A stretch of DNA of 64,000 nucleotides, taken from assembly GCA_963839535.1 (NCBI GenBank), contig CAWIVF010000007.1, forward strand, positions 14,728-78,727, read 5' to 3'. The notes beneath the pieces are model-generated. The model saw only the letters and a list, made by a program, of their open reading frames with translations. It searched no databases and was not told where the DNA came from. Shown one piece after another: positions 18,309 through 27,236 of the stretch. The number at the start of each line of letters is the position of its first letter. Within the stretch, counting starts at the first letter, position 1. The position numbers and the translations under genes are program-made. This DNA comes from RHKX01 sp963839535 (GTDB taxonomy: Bacteria; Actinomycetota; Thermoleophilia; Solirubrobacterales; 70-9).

Positions 18309-18599
18309 ATGCCAAACATCGGCCCACTCGAGCTGGCGATCGTCGTGATCATCGCCCTCGTGATCTTCGGTCCCAAGCGGCTGCCCGAGCTCGGGAAGTC
18401 GCTCGGGGACGGGATGCGCGAGTTCAAGGCGTCGATCAGCGGCGACAACAAGGACGACGATCCGCCCGAGATCGAGAACGGTGTCGAGGAGGACGACGCG
18501 CTGGTCGAGGAGGACGAGCCGACCCCGGCCTCCGTCGCCCGGGCCGACACCGAGGCGCAGACGCAGACCGGCGGCGCCGCCGAGCGCCAGACCTCCTGA
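18309..18599 (+). CDS. tatA: TatA/E-type twin-arginine translocase subunit (copy 2)
   Basis: 96 aa and intact. MPNIGPLELAIVVIIALVIFG forms the membrane helix and hinge, followed by PKRLPELGKSLGDGMREFKA, the amphipathic helix, and an acidic tail. It almost repeats the N-terminus of the tatA at 6269. tatC begins 43 bases downstream, so this is the TatA of the main translocase. Confidence 0.93.
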   Translation: MPNIGPLELAIVVIIALVIFGPKRLPELGKSLGDGMREFKASISGDNKDDDPPEIENGVEEDDALVEEDEPTPASVARADTEAQTQTGGAAERQTS

Positions 18600-18642
18600 G
18601 CGCGTCCTCGCGCACGCGTAGGACCTCGGGAGAAGACGGACA

Positions 18643-19477
18643 GTGGCGCGCGTTAAGCCGGCGAGCTTCGACGATCGGCTGACGCTGGTCGAGCATCTCG
18701 ACGAGCTGCGCAGCCGGATCATCTTCTGCGCGATCTCGCTCGTCATCGTGATGGTCCTCTGCTTCTGGCAGAACCACGCGCTGCTCGACATCGCCGGCAA
18801 CCCGCTGCCGAACGACCAGCAGCTGCTCACGCTCTCGCCGTCGGAGCCGTTCTTCACGACGCTGACCCTCGTCCTCTACAGCGCCGTCCTGCTGACGCTG
18901 CCGATCCTGCTCTACCACGCCTACGCGTTCATCCTGCCGGCGCTGTCGCCGGCCGAGAAGAAGACGATCCTGCCGCTGCTGATGATGGTCCCGGTCCTGT
19001 TCATCGGGGGCGTCGTCTTCGCTTACTTCGTCGTCTTCCCCGCCGCCCTCGACTTCCTCCTCAACTTCAACGACGACCAGTTCCAGATCGAGCTCAGGGC
19101 CCGCGAGTACTACTCGTTCTTCTCGCTCACGCTGATCTCGGTCGGCCTGCTGTTCCAGATCCCGGTCGGCATCCTCGCCGTCACCAGGCTCGGGATCGTC
19201 ACCCCGGACCAGCTCGCGCAAGAACCGGCGCTACGCGATCCTCGTGATCGCGGTCCTGGCCATGTTGCTCCCCGGCACCGACCCGGTGACGATGCTGATC
19301 TCGATGCTGCCGCTCGTGGTGCTCTTCGAGCTCAGCCTGCTCCTCGCCCGGGCCCTCGGCAGGCCGGGTTACGAGCGCAGTCCGGCGACGGTGATCAAGA
19401 AGGACGTCGAAGAATCGGCCGACGACGACGATGACGACCAACCTCCGCCGCGACCCCCGCCCGACCCGATTATCTAG
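18643..19477 (+). CDS. tatC: Sec-independent translocase subunit TatC
   Basis: Six-helix membrane receptor for twin-arginine signals. The N-terminal LTLVEHLDELRSRIIFCAIS and the periplasmic SPSEPFFTTLTL are hallmark segments. An extra base near 19219 breaks the frame at TPDQL-RKNRRYAIL; the last two helices and an acidic, Pro-rich tail continue to the TAG at 19475-19477. GTG start at 18643. Confidence 0.92.
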
Positions 19478-19480
19478 GCT
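19475..19480 (+). promoter_or_regulatory. -10-like box of the TPR gene, over the tatC stop
   Basis: TAGGCT, whose first three bases are the tatC stop codon, stands 6 bases before the ATG at 19487. Confidence 0.35.
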
Positions 19481-19486
19481 GCTCCG

Positions 19487-20353
19487 ATGCTCTTCGACAT
19501 TCGCGGCAGGCGCAAGCGCTTCATCCAGGTGATCTACGTGAGCCTCGCCCTCCTCATGGGCGGCGGCCTCATCTTCTTCGGCATCGGCAGCGGACTCAAC
19601 GGCGGCGGCCTCTTCGACGCGATCGGCATCGGCGGCAGCGGCAGCACCTCCGACCCGCAGTTCGACAACCAGATCGAGCGGGCGCAGGAGACGCTGGAGT
19701 CCGATCCCGAGGACGAGAAGGCCCTGCTCTCGCTCGCCGAGGCCCACTTCCTCAGGGCGCAGACCGGGATCGAGGTCGACGAGCAGGGCCGCCAGACGGT
19801 CACCGAGGAGGCGGAGTCCGACTACGCCGCGTCGATCGAGGCGTGGGAGACCTACCTCGACACGAAGCCGAAGGAGCCGGACGACGCCACCGCCGCGCTG
19901 GTCCTGAAGGCCTACGGCTACACGATCAGCCTCGACGACCTGCCGGCCGAGCTCAAGACGGAGGTCCAGGGCGCGTATGAGACCGCGAACGTCATCGCGG
20001 AGGCGCAGCCCAGCTTCGGCACCTACCTGACGCTCACCCAGACCGCCCTGCTCGCCGGCGAGGAGGAGGCCGCCAAGGAGGCCGAGAAGAAGACGCTGGC
20101 CGAGGCGCCCGACGAGGCCTCGAAGACCGCCGCGAAGAGCCAGATCGCCTCGTCCGAGCAGCAGGCCGAGTTCGTCCAGAAGTACATCGAGGGCAAGGCG
20201 CCGGTGGCGGCGGAGGGCCCGAATCCGCTCTCCGGCCTCGGCGGCGGTCTCGCGCCGACCGATCCGGCCGCGGCGGGCGAAACCGCCCCGGTTCCGGAGC
20301 CCAGCGGCGCGGGCGATTCAGGGTCCGGGGACGGCGGCGGAAAGAAGAAGTAG
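19487..20353 (+). CDS. Membrane-anchored TPR-like protein
   Basis: 288 aa. A basic N-terminus (FDIRGRRKRFIQVIYVSLALL) leads into one membrane helix and a Gly-rich linker. Then come TPR-like helices (QIERAQETLESDPEDEKALL; DYAASIEAWETYLDTKPKEP) and an Ala/Glu-rich region, ending in a Gly/Ser tail with KKK. Probably a scaffold at the membrane. Adjacent to tatC, but no direct link is shown. Confidence 0.8.
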   Translation: MLFDIRGRRKRFIQVIYVSLALLMGGGLIFFGIGSGLNGGGLFDAIGIGGSGSTSDPQFDNQIERAQETLESDPEDEKALLSLAEAHFLRAQTGIEVDEQGRQTVTEEAESDYAASIEAWETYLDTKPKEPDDATAALVLKAYGYTISLDDLPAELKTEVQGAYETANVIAEAQPSFGTYLTLTQTALLAGEEEAAKEAEKKTLAEAPDEASKTAAKSQIASSEQQAEFVQKYIEGKAPVAAEGPNPLSGLGGGLAPTDPAAAGETAPVPEPSGAGDSGSGDGGGKKK

Positions 20354-20371
20354 GACGCCCCCGGGGTGGAA

Positions 20372-20444
20372 TGGGCCATGTTGGGCTCGAACCAACGACC
20401 TTGAGATTAAGAGTCTCCTGCTCTACCAACTGAGCTAATGGCCC
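20372..20444 (-). tRNA. tRNA-Lys (anticodon CUU)
   Basis: The 73-base cloverleaf reads on the minus strand with acceptor arms GGGCCAT/ATGGCCC, D-arm AGCTCAGTTGGTAGAGC, anticodon loop CTCTTAA (CUU, Lys) and T-arm GTTGG-TTCGAGC-CCAAC. The CCA end is not encoded. The top anticodon-stem pair is a G-A mismatch. Confidence 0.95.
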
Positions 20445-20744
20445 GGGTCGGGCAATTTAGACTACTCCGGCCAGATGCTCCGCTTCGCGTCCGCTCTGGC
20501 CGGGAGGGGCCCCGACCGGGACGGGACCCTGGAAGTGCGCTACGCCTTCGACGTGCCCGAGACCTGATAACTCAGGTACCAAGCCAGATGGCGGGCTGCG
20601 CTGATGCCCAGGACGGCGGGTACTGCCAGTCGCTTCATGGGTTGCAGTTTACCCTCCCTTGAGGTCGTGAACCGCGGCCCGAGCATCGCCAACCGGCAGT
20701 TTCCGGCAACCGGATGCGCCCGCCGCGGTCCATAGACTGGACCG
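20445..20744. other. Intergenic stretch, with a possible 32-codon ORF
   Basis: 300 bases between tRNA-Lys and the dehydrogenase. A dyad ACCTGA-TAAC-TCAGGT lies at 20562-20577. On the minus strand an ATG at 20638 opens 32 codons (MKRLAVPAVLGISAARHLAW...) preceded by GGGAGGG; it could be a small membrane peptide but support is weak. Nothing else is seen. Confidence 0.35.
20733..20738 (+). promoter_or_regulatory. -10-like box of the sugar dehydrogenase
   Basis: TAGACT with 6 bases to the ATG at 20745. Confidence 0.5.
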
Positions 20745-21991
20745 ATGCGGATCGGCATCGTCGGCCTCGGCTACGTCGGCCTTCCCCTCGGCGTCGCCTT
20801 CGGCGAGGCGGGGCACGACGTCGTGGGCTACGACGTGGACGAGGGCCGCGTTCAGCGCCTCGGAGCGGGCGAGAGCGACATCGAGGACGTCTCCTCCGAG
20901 CGGCTCGCGGCGCTCTCCGGCCGGCTGACCGCCACCGCCGATCCGGCGGCCCTCGGCGAGTGCGAGGCGATCCTGATCTGCGTCCCGACCCCGCTCGCCT
21001 CCGAGCGCGAGCCCGACCTGACCTACGTGATCTCCTCGGCCGAGACGATCGCCGGGGTGCTCCGCGAGGGCCAGATCGTCGTGCTCGAGTCGACGACCTA
21101 CCCGGGCACCACGCGCGAGGAGCTGCTGCCGCTGCTCGAGCGCGGCGGGCTCAAGGTGGGGGAGGGCTTCCACCTCGCCTACTCGCCCGAGCGCATCGAC
21201 CCGGGCCGCAGCGACCACCAGGTCCGGACGACCCCGAAGGTCGTCGGCGGGATCACCCCGGAGTGCACCGAGCGCGCGGCCGCGGTCTACGGCGAGGTCT
21301 GCGACGAGGTGGTGCGCGTCTCCTCGCCCGAGGCGGCGGAGCTCAGCAAGCTGCTCGAGAACATCTTCCGCTCGGTCAACATCGCCCTGGTCAACGAGCT
21401 CGCGCAGCTCACCGACCGGCTCGGGATCGACATCTGGGAGGTCATCGACGCGGCCGCGACCAAGCCCTTCGGCTTCATGCGCTTCGACCCCGGCCCCGGG
21501 ATGGGCGGCCACTGCCTGCCGATCGACCCCTTCTACCTCGCCTACAAGGCCCGCCAGCACGACTTCTACACCGAGTTCGTCGAGCTGGCCGGCAAGCTCA
21601 ACCAGTCCCATCCCCACTTCTGCGTGGCGAAGGTCCAGGGCGCGCTCAACGACGCCGGCAAGGCCGTCAACGGGGCCCGGATCCTGGTCCTCGGCGTCTC
21701 CTACAAGGCGGGGGTCGCCGACATGCGGGGCGCCCCGGCGCTGAAGATCATCCGCCACCTGCAGGACCTCGGCGCCGACGTCGCCTACCACGACCCCTGG
21801 TCCCGGACGTGGACGAGCTCGGGCTGAGCTCGGTCGAGCTGGAGCCCGAGATCGAGGGCGCCGACGCGATCGCGATCGTCACCGCCCACGACGGGATCGA
21901 CTACGCGGACCTGATCGGACGGGCGCAGCTCGTCGTCGACTTCCGCGGGATCAGCCGCGGCATCGACGGCGGCAACGTCGTCCGGCTCTAG
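20745..21991 (+). CDS. UDP-sugar 6-dehydrogenase (UDP-GlcNAc/ManNAcA type)
   Basis: NAD-dependent oxidation of a nucleotide sugar at C6 to a uronic acid for envelope polysaccharide. IGIVGLGYVGLPLGVAFGEA is the NAD site, AYSPERIDPG and GPGMGGHCLPIDPFYL (catalytic Cys) are conserved, and VLGVSYKAGVADMRGAPALK is the UDP-binding domain start. The PGMGGHCLPIDPFYL form is typical of the WecC/WbpA group rather than UDP-glucose dehydrogenase. One base is missing near 21803, after HDPW; the second frame ends at TAG 21989-21991. Confidence 0.88.
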
Positions 21992-22004
21992 GCGGGCGTC
22001 CGCT

Positions 22005-22850
22005 GTGCCGCGCCTGCCGAGCATCCGGGCCCGCCGCCGTCAGCAGCGGATCGACCGGCTGACGATCGGCCTGGCGGCAAGCGCGGTGGTCACGAGCGGA
22101 GCGGTGATCGCCGGGGAGTTCAGCCGCCGCTACCGCGGCCGCCTCGCCGAGCGCCATCCCTCCAGCGTGCTGCCCGACTCCCCGGTCGAGGCGCTCGAGC
22201 TCGCCGGGCGCGCCACGCAGGACACCATCCTCGTGGCGGTCGAGGGCTACACGGCGGCCTCGCGGCGGGAGACGGTCCTGTTCAACCTCTTCTCGGGCTT
22301 CGTCGGCGCGTTCGCCTGGGCGCGGATCTCGACCGCCGGCATCAGGGCGGGCTGGTGGCCGCTCGGCAACGTCAACGTCGGCGGCCGCCACATCCACCAC
22401 TACGTGCCCGGGATCGGCCTCGCCTTCGCCAGCGGCGCCGCCGCGATTCTCAGTGAGAGCAGCGAGCTCGAGACCTTCCTGGCGGTCCCGTTCGGCGTCG
22501 GCGCCGGGCTCACCTTCGACGAGGCGGCGCTGCTGCTCGACCTGCGCGACGTCTACTGGCAGCGGGAGGGCCGGCTCAGCATCCAGGTGAGCGCCGCGAC
22601 CGCGTCGGTCCTCGCCGCGACGATCCTCGGGATGCGACTGCTGCGCCGCGGCGAGCGCCGCGGTGAGGACGCCGGGCTGATCCCGCCGGTCCCGCCGGCC
22701 TTCGCCGCTAGCCGCCTAGGACGCGGTAGCGCGCGAACAGCTCCGACTCCTCGCGCAGGAGCCACTCCAGCTCGAGGTTCGTGCCGCGCTCGGGCACGCC
22801 CCGCAGCAGACCCGGGCCGGCGCCGCCGGCGATCATCGGGCTGCGGGTGA
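22005..22850 (+). CDS. Conserved-type integral membrane protein
   Basis: A basic N-terminus (RARRRQQRIDRL) precedes a membrane helix and, further on, three or four more (LFNLFSGFVGAFAWARIS; YVPGIGLAFASGAAAIL; IQVSAATASVLAATILGM). HIHHYVPGIGLAF is a notable histidine cluster in a membrane context. The frame is open to 22850, but the last 140 bases run antisense to the RibD-like gene and look non-coding. A shift near 22700 would end it at TAG 22709-22711, which is the likelier stop. GTG start 14 bases after the dehydrogenase. Function unknown. Confidence 0.7.
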   Translation: MPRLPSIRARRRQQRIDRLTIGLAASAVVTSGAVIAGEFSRRYRGRLAERHPSSVLPDSPVEALELAGRATQDTILVAVEGYTAASRRETVLFNLFSGFVGAFAWARISTAGIRAGWWPLGNVNVGGRHIHHYVPGIGLAFASGAAAILSESSELETFLAVPFGVGAGLTFDEAALLLDLRDVYWQREGRLSIQVSAATASVLAATILGMRLLRRGERRGEDAGLIPPVPPAFAASRLGRGSARTAPTPRAGATPARGSCRARARPAADPGRRRRRSSGCG

Positions 22851-23445
22851 CGAACATCTCGTCGACCAGGCCGCCGGCGACCAGCTCGCCGTGCAGGTCC
22901 GGGCCGCCCTCGCAGAGCAGGGAGCGGATGCCGCGCTCGGTCCGCAGGTGCTGGACGGCGAGCCCCAGGTCCACCCGGCCCTCGTGGCGGACCACCCGCA
23001 CCGGCGTCGCCGTCTCGGGCGGGTCGGCGTCGGAGGAGGTGAAGATCAGCACCCGCCCGGCGCCGCAGGTGAACATGCCGGCGTCCCAGGGGAGCTCGAG
23101 CGAGCCGCTGATCAACACGGCGAGCGGGTCGTGGGGGAGGCCGCGGCGCTCGCGGATCGCCCGCTTGCTCGGGTCCGGCAGGAGCCGCCCGTAGCGCTCG
23201 ACGCGCATCGTCCCGGCGCCGACCATGACCGCGTCGGCGCAGGCGCGCAGGCCCATCAGCATCTCGATGTCGGTGCGCGAGCCGAGCGTCCCGGCCCGGC
23301 CCTCGAGCGTCGCGTGCCCGTCGACGGAGAGGACGAAGTTCGTGAAGGTGAAGGGCCGCTCGCTCCCGGCGAGCGTCCACGGCTCGTAGCCGTGCAGCTG
23401 CTCGTCGACGCTGGTCGGCCCGGGATCGGGCAGCAGGCGCTCCAT
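22708..23445 (-). CDS. RibD C-terminal-domain reductase (DHFR-like fold)
   Basis: 245 aa. FTNFVLSVDGHATLEGRAGT, MLMGLRACADAVMVGAGTMR and SLLCEGGPDLHGELVAGGLVDE are the family's NADPH and substrate segments. The deaminase half of RibD is absent, so this is a stand-alone pyrimidine reductase-like protein; a riboflavin role is possible but not shown. Its ATG overlaps the end of the upstream RpiB gene by one base. Confidence 0.82.
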   Translation of the reverse strand: MERLLPDPGPTSVDEQLHGYEPWTLAGSERPFTFTNFVLSVDGHATLEGRAGTLGSRTDIEMLMGLRACADAVMVGAGTMRVERYGRLLPDPSKRAIRERRGLPHDPLAVLISGSLELPWDAGMFTCGAGRVLIFTSSDADPPETATPVRVVRHEGRVDLGLAVQHLRTERGIRSLLCEGGPDLHGELVAGGLVDEMFVTRSPMIAGGAGPGLLRGVPERGTNLELEWLLREESELFARYRVLGG

Positions 23446-23894
23446 CAGCCGGCGGCCTGCTCGATCTCGCCGAGGTGGGCGATGTTGGCGCGGTCGTCCT
23501 CCTCGCCCGAGGGCTCGCCGTCGAGCCAGGCGTCGAGGATCTCGGTCAGCTCCGCGGCCGAGGTGGTCCGCAGGCTGAGGGCGAGCACGTTCGCGTCGTT
23601 CCAGCGCCGGGCCCCGCGGGCGGTCTCGGCGTCGAGGCAGAGAGCGGCCCGCACCCCGTCGACCTTGTTGGCGGCGATCGAGGCCCCGGTTCCGGTCCAG
23701 CAGGCGATCACCGCCTGCTCGGCGCGGCCCTCGGCGACGTCGCGGGCCGCGGCCTCCGACGCCCAGGCCCAGTCCGGCCGCTCGTCCTCGCTGAGCGCGC
23801 CGTGGGCGACGACCTCATGCCCGCGCCGCTCGAGCTCCCCGGCGATGTCGCCGGCAACGCCGGTCACCTCGTCGGCTGAGACGGAGATGCGCAC
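23445..23894 (-). CDS. RpiB/LacAB-family sugar-phosphate isomerase
   Basis: About 149 aa. CWTGTGASIAANKVDGVRAALC is the RpiB active-site segment (usually CGTGxGxSIAANK), and the C-terminus keeps the R-WNDANVLALSLR stretch, where RpiB has HNDANVL. The initial SADEVTGV lacks the usual SDHAG. Likely ribose-5-phosphate isomerase B or a relative. GTG at 23894 is preferred because the upstream in-frame ATG adds atypical residues. Confidence 0.82.
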   Translation of the reverse strand: MRISVSADEVTGVAGDIAGELERRGHEVVAHGALSEDERPDWAWASEAAARDVAEGRAEQAVIACWTGTGASIAANKVDGVRAALCLDAETARGARRWNDANVLALSLRTTSAAELTEILDAWLDGEPSGEEDDRANIAHLGEIEQAAG

Positions 23895-23972
23895 GCCGAG
23901 ATGATCCCATCCCGCTCGCACTGGGCCGAAAAAAGCCAGCATGCTGGCAGAGGTCGCCCCGCTGGCGGCTAA

Positions 23973-24656
23973 CTAGCAGCCGAGGCGCTTGGCCGCGTCG
24001 CGGAGGTTCTTGACCTCCGTCGTCGGCTTCTTCTGGCTGCTGTCGAGCTTCGTGCCGCGGCGGTTGATCCAGATCACCGGGACGCGCATCTTGATCAGCG
24101 GCTCGACGTCGGTGTAGTGGCCGCTGGTGATGTGGACCCAGCCCTTCTTCTTGCCGATCCGGCGGGCGCACTCCTTGAAGTGGGCCGGCTCCGGCTTGTA
24201 GCTGCGGACCTGCTGGGCGGTGACGACGAGGTCGAGCTCGGTGCGCAGGTGGCGGCGCGAGATCCCGAGCAGCTTGTCGTCGATGTTGGAGATGATCCCG
24301 ACGTTGTACTTCTGCTTGAGCCGGTCCATGGCGGCGTTGGCCTCGCGGAAGGGCTGCCAGTCGGCGATCGAGTCAGGCAGGAACTGCGCCCGGGAGGGCT
24401 CGAGGCTCCAGCCGATCTCGCCGGCGGCCTTGACCGCGGCGCGGCGCAGGACCTCGGCGTAGAGCTCGTAGGAGCCGCCCATGACCTCGTACTGGCACTC
24501 GTAGAACCGCATCAGGAGGCTCTTGACGTCGACCGTCAGGCCGTCCTCCTTGGCCTCCCGCTGGAAGGCCTCGCTGATTCCCTTGTCCCAATCGATCAGC
24601 GTGCCGTAGCAATCTACGGTCACCCATTCGATCTCGCTGCGTTTCGGTAGGGGCAT
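23973..24656 (-). CDS. HAD hydrolase, haloacid dehalogenase type II-like
   Basis: 227 aa. VTVDCYGTLIDWD holds the nucleophilic Asp with Tyr in the +2 position, as in L-2-haloacid dehalogenases (DxYGTLxD). Later motifs are GIISNIDD (Ser/Asn motif II), the Lys in VRSYKPEPAHF and ITSGHYTDVEP. The cap helix RFYECQYEVMGGSYELY is present. Substrate is unknown; phosphatase activity is equally possible. Confidence 0.82.
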   Translation of the reverse strand: MPLPKRSEIEWVTVDCYGTLIDWDKGISEAFQREAKEDGLTVDVKSLLMRFYECQYEVMGGSYELYAEVLRRAAVKAAGEIGWSLEPSRAQFLPDSIADWQPFREANAAMDRLKQKYNVGIISNIDDKLLGISRRHLRTELDLVVTAQQVRSYKPEPAHFKECARRIGKKKGWVHITSGHYTDVEPLIKMRVPVIWINRRGTKLDSSQKKPTTEVKNLRDAAKRLGC

Positions 24657-24710
24657 GAGGGCGGGGCATTATGGCAGCCCGGCCCAACATGGCCCTCGCG
24701 GCGCTCCGGA

Positions 24711-25010
24711 TCAGTCCGGCGGGTCGGTCGGATCCGTGTTCTTGAGCATCATGTCCAGGAACTCGCCCACCTCGGTGCCGCGTGCCTGGGGGGCCCGCAT
24801 CGGCTGCTTCGGATGCACGGTGTAGACGTTGCGCCGGCCCTCGCGCTTGCGGCTCAGGTAGCCCTCCTCGACGAGCTCGGTGACGATCCGCTGCGCGGCG
24901 CGCTCGGTGATGTCGAGGGTCGAGGCGATGTCGCGGAGGCGCACCGTCGGGTCATTCGTGATGACCAGGAGGACGCGTGCATGGTTGGTGATGAAGGTCC
25001 AGGTTGAGAT
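24711..25010 (-). CDS. Winged-helix transcriptional regulator
   Basis: The protein reads STWTFITNHARVLLVITNDP, then RLRDIASTLDITERAAQRIV (the HTH) and LVEEGYLSRKREGRRNVYTV (the wing): a MarR/ArsR-like small regulator common in actinobacteria. No normal start opens the frame. A TGA lies two codons before the conserved N-terminus and the first in-frame GTG (24944) would cut off the first helix. An indel or a base error near 25010 is likely; GGGAG lies just upstream. Divergent from sucC. Confidence 0.65.
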   Translation of the reverse strand: MSTWTFITNHARVLLVITNDPTVRLRDIASTLDITERAAQRIVTELVEEGYLSRKREGRRNVYTVHPKQPMRAPQARGTEVGEFLDMMLKNTDPTDPPD

Positions 25011-25151
25011 GGTTCAGCTCCCTTGTGGATGCGGACAGTGACCTCCGACGTACCCGTATGGGCGTCCGGTAATCAAATACTGCCTTTCGGCCCTGACGGC
25101 AAGTCGGATAGGCTCCGCGCCGCCGATCACACCTACGTCGGCGCACCCCAG

Positions 25152-26318
25152 ATGGATCTCCTCGAATACCAGGGAAAGCAGCTGTTCGCCCGCGCCGGCG
25201 TCGCCGTGCCCGAGGGCGAGCCCGCCCGCGACGTCGAAACCGCCGTCGCCGCCGCCGAGCGCATCGGCTACCCCTGCGTCGTCAAGGCCCAGGTCCAGAT
25301 CGGCGGCCGCGGCAAGGCCGGCGGGATCAAGGTCGCCAAGGACGCCGACGAGGCCCGCACCCACGCCGAGGCGATCATCGGCATGGACATCCGCGGCCCC
25401 CGCGGCGAGGGCCCCTTCAAGGTCCACGAGGTCTGGATCGAGGAGGCGTCGGAGATCGACGCCGAGTACTACGCCTCGATCATCCTCGACCGCTCCGAGA
25501 AGAAGCCGCTGGTGATCCTCTCCCGGATGGGCGGCATGAACGTCGAGGAGATCGCCGAGAACGATCCCGACGCGCTCGTCCAGCGCCACGTCGACCCCGA
25601 CGCCGGCCTCGCGGTCGACGACGCCTCCCAGCTCGCCGTCGACGCCGACATCGACCAGGACGTGGTCGACGGCGTCGCCGAGATCCTCGTCTCCCTCTAC
25701 GGCGCCTTCATCGAGTTCGACGCCACCCTGATCGAGGTCAACCCGCTGATCGTCACCGCGAAGCGCGAGGTCGTCGCCCTCGACGCCAAGGTGACCATCG
25801 ACAACTCGGCGATGTTCCGCCACGAGGACCTCGCCGACCTCGACGACCCCTCCGACGACGACCCGCAGGAGCGGATGGCGAAGGAGCGCGGGCTCACCTA
25901 CGTGAAGCTCGACGGCGACGTCGGCATCCTCGGCAACGGCGCCGGGCTCTGCATGTCGACCCTCGACGTCGTCGCCAACGCCGGCGGCGACCCCGCCAAC
26001 TTCCTCGACGCCGGCGGCGGCTCGAAGGCCGACGCGATCGTCGACGCGCTCGAGGTCATCACCTCCGACGAGAAGGTCAAGGCCGTCCTGTTCAACATCT
26101 TCGGCGGGATCACCCGCTGCGACGAGGTCGCGAAGGGGATCATCGAGGCCTACGAGCGGGTGGACATGGACGTGCCGCTCGTCGTCCGGCTCGACGGGAC
26201 GAACTCCGAGGAGGGGCTGCGGCTCCTCGACGAGGCGAACCTGAACGGGCTCGAGGTCTCCAAGACGATGCTCGGCGCGGCCGAGCGCGTCGTCGAGCTG
26301 GCGAAGGGATCCGGCTGA
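25152..26318 (+). CDS. sucC: Succinyl-CoA synthetase beta subunit
   Basis: TCA cycle enzyme; ATP-grasp subunit that binds nucleotide and succinate. MDLLEYQGKQLFARAGVAVP, KAQVQIGGRGKAGGIKVAKD, EVNPLIV and GGITRCDEVAKGI are all conserved. 388 aa, full length. ATG 25152; the stop overlaps the sucD ATG by one base. Confidence 0.95.
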   Translation: MDLLEYQGKQLFARAGVAVPEGEPARDVETAVAAAERIGYPCVVKAQVQIGGRGKAGGIKVAKDADEARTHAEAIIGMDIRGPRGEGPFKVHEVWIEEASEIDAEYYASIILDRSEKKPLVILSRMGGMNVEEIAENDPDALVQRHVDPDAGLAVDDASQLAVDADIDQDVVDGVAEILVSLYGAFIEFDATLIEVNPLIVTAKREVVALDAKVTIDNSAMFRHEDLADLDDPSDDDPQERMAKERGLTYVKLDGDVGILGNGAGLCMSTLDVVANAGGDPANFLDAGGGSKADAIVDALEVITSDEKVKAVLFNIFGGITRCDEVAKGIIEAYERVDMDVPLVVRLDGTNSEEGLRLLDEANLNGLEVSKTMLGAAERVVELAKGSG

Positions 26319-27193
26319 TGAGCATCATCGTCGGCAACGACACCAAGCTCGTCGTCAGCGGCCTGACCGGCCGCGAGGGCAGCTTCCACGGGCTCCGCAA
26401 CCGCGACTACGGCACCGACCTGGTCGCCGGCGTGAACCCGAAGAAGGGCGGGGAGGACGTCGACGGCGTCCCGATCGTCGCCACCGTGAAGGAGGCCGTC
26501 ACCGAGCACGGCGCCAACACCTCGATGATCTTCGTCCCCGCCCGCTTCGCCGCCGCCTCGATCGACGAGGCCATCGACGCCGGGATCGAGACGGTGATCG
26601 CGATCACCGAGGGCATCCCGGTCCACGACATGCTCAAGACCTACTGGAAGGCCAAGGAGGCGGGCGTCCGCCTGATCGGGCCGAACTGCCCCGGCGCGCT
26701 CTCGCCCGGCAAGGCCAACGTCGGGATCATCCCGGCCCAGTTCTTCGAGCAGGGATCGATCGGCGTCGTCTCCAAGTCGGGCACGCTGACCTACCAGATC
26801 GGCAACGAGCTCAAGCAGGCCGGCCTCGGCAACTCCTCGATCGTCGGCATCGGCGGCGACCCGATCGTCGGCTCCGACTTCATCGACATCCTCGAGCTCT
26901 ACGAGAACGACGACGAGACCGAGCTGATCGTCCTCGTCGGCGAGATCGGCGGCGACGCCGAGGAGCGCGCGGCCGACTACATCGCCGACAACGTGACCAA
27001 GCCGGTCGTCGCCTACATCGCCGGCTTCACCGCCCCGCCCGGCAAGCAGATGGGTCACGCCGGCGCGATCATCTCCGGCTCCTCCGGCACGGCCGAGGCC
27101 AAGAAGGAGGCCTTCGAGGCGAAGGGCGTCCGCGTGGGCACCAGCCCGAGCCAAGCGGCAGAAATCGCCGCCGAAATCGTCAACGTGACCTGA
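26318..27193 (+). CDS. sucD: Succinyl-CoA synthetase alpha subunit
   Basis: 291 aa. CoA-binding LTGREGSFHGLRNRDYGT, GPNCPGALSPGKANVGIIP, SKSGTLTYQIGNEL and the phosphorylated His in MGHAGAIISG are present. Pairs with sucC to convert succinyl-CoA to succinate with nucleotide triphosphate formation. Intact. Confidence 0.95.
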   Translation: MSIIVGNDTKLVVSGLTGREGSFHGLRNRDYGTDLVAGVNPKKGGEDVDGVPIVATVKEAVTEHGANTSMIFVPARFAAASIDEAIDAGIETVIAITEGIPVHDMLKTYWKAKEAGVRLIGPNCPGALSPGKANVGIIPAQFFEQGSIGVVSKSGTLTYQIGNELKQAGLGNSSIVGIGGDPIVGSDFIDILELYENDDETELIVLVGEIGGDAEERAADYIADNVTKPVVAYIAGFTAPPGKQMGHAGAIISGSSGTAEAKKEAFEAKGVRVGTSPSQAAEIAAEIVNVT

Positions 27194-27221
27194 CGTCTCG
27201 TCGGCGAGTTCCGACGCCTCC

Positions 27222-27227
27222 TATACT
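27222..27227 (+). promoter_or_regulatory. -10-like box of the aminotransferase gene
   Basis: TATACT, a near-consensus -10, 9 bases before the ATG at 27237. Confidence 0.5.
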
Positions 27228-27236
27228 CGCCGCTCG

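Noticed and set aside
24952..25146. Separate small minus-strand gene upstream of the winged-helix regulator
   Set aside because: Arg-rich and without protein-like features; the neighbouring frame carries the conserved N-terminus of the regulator.
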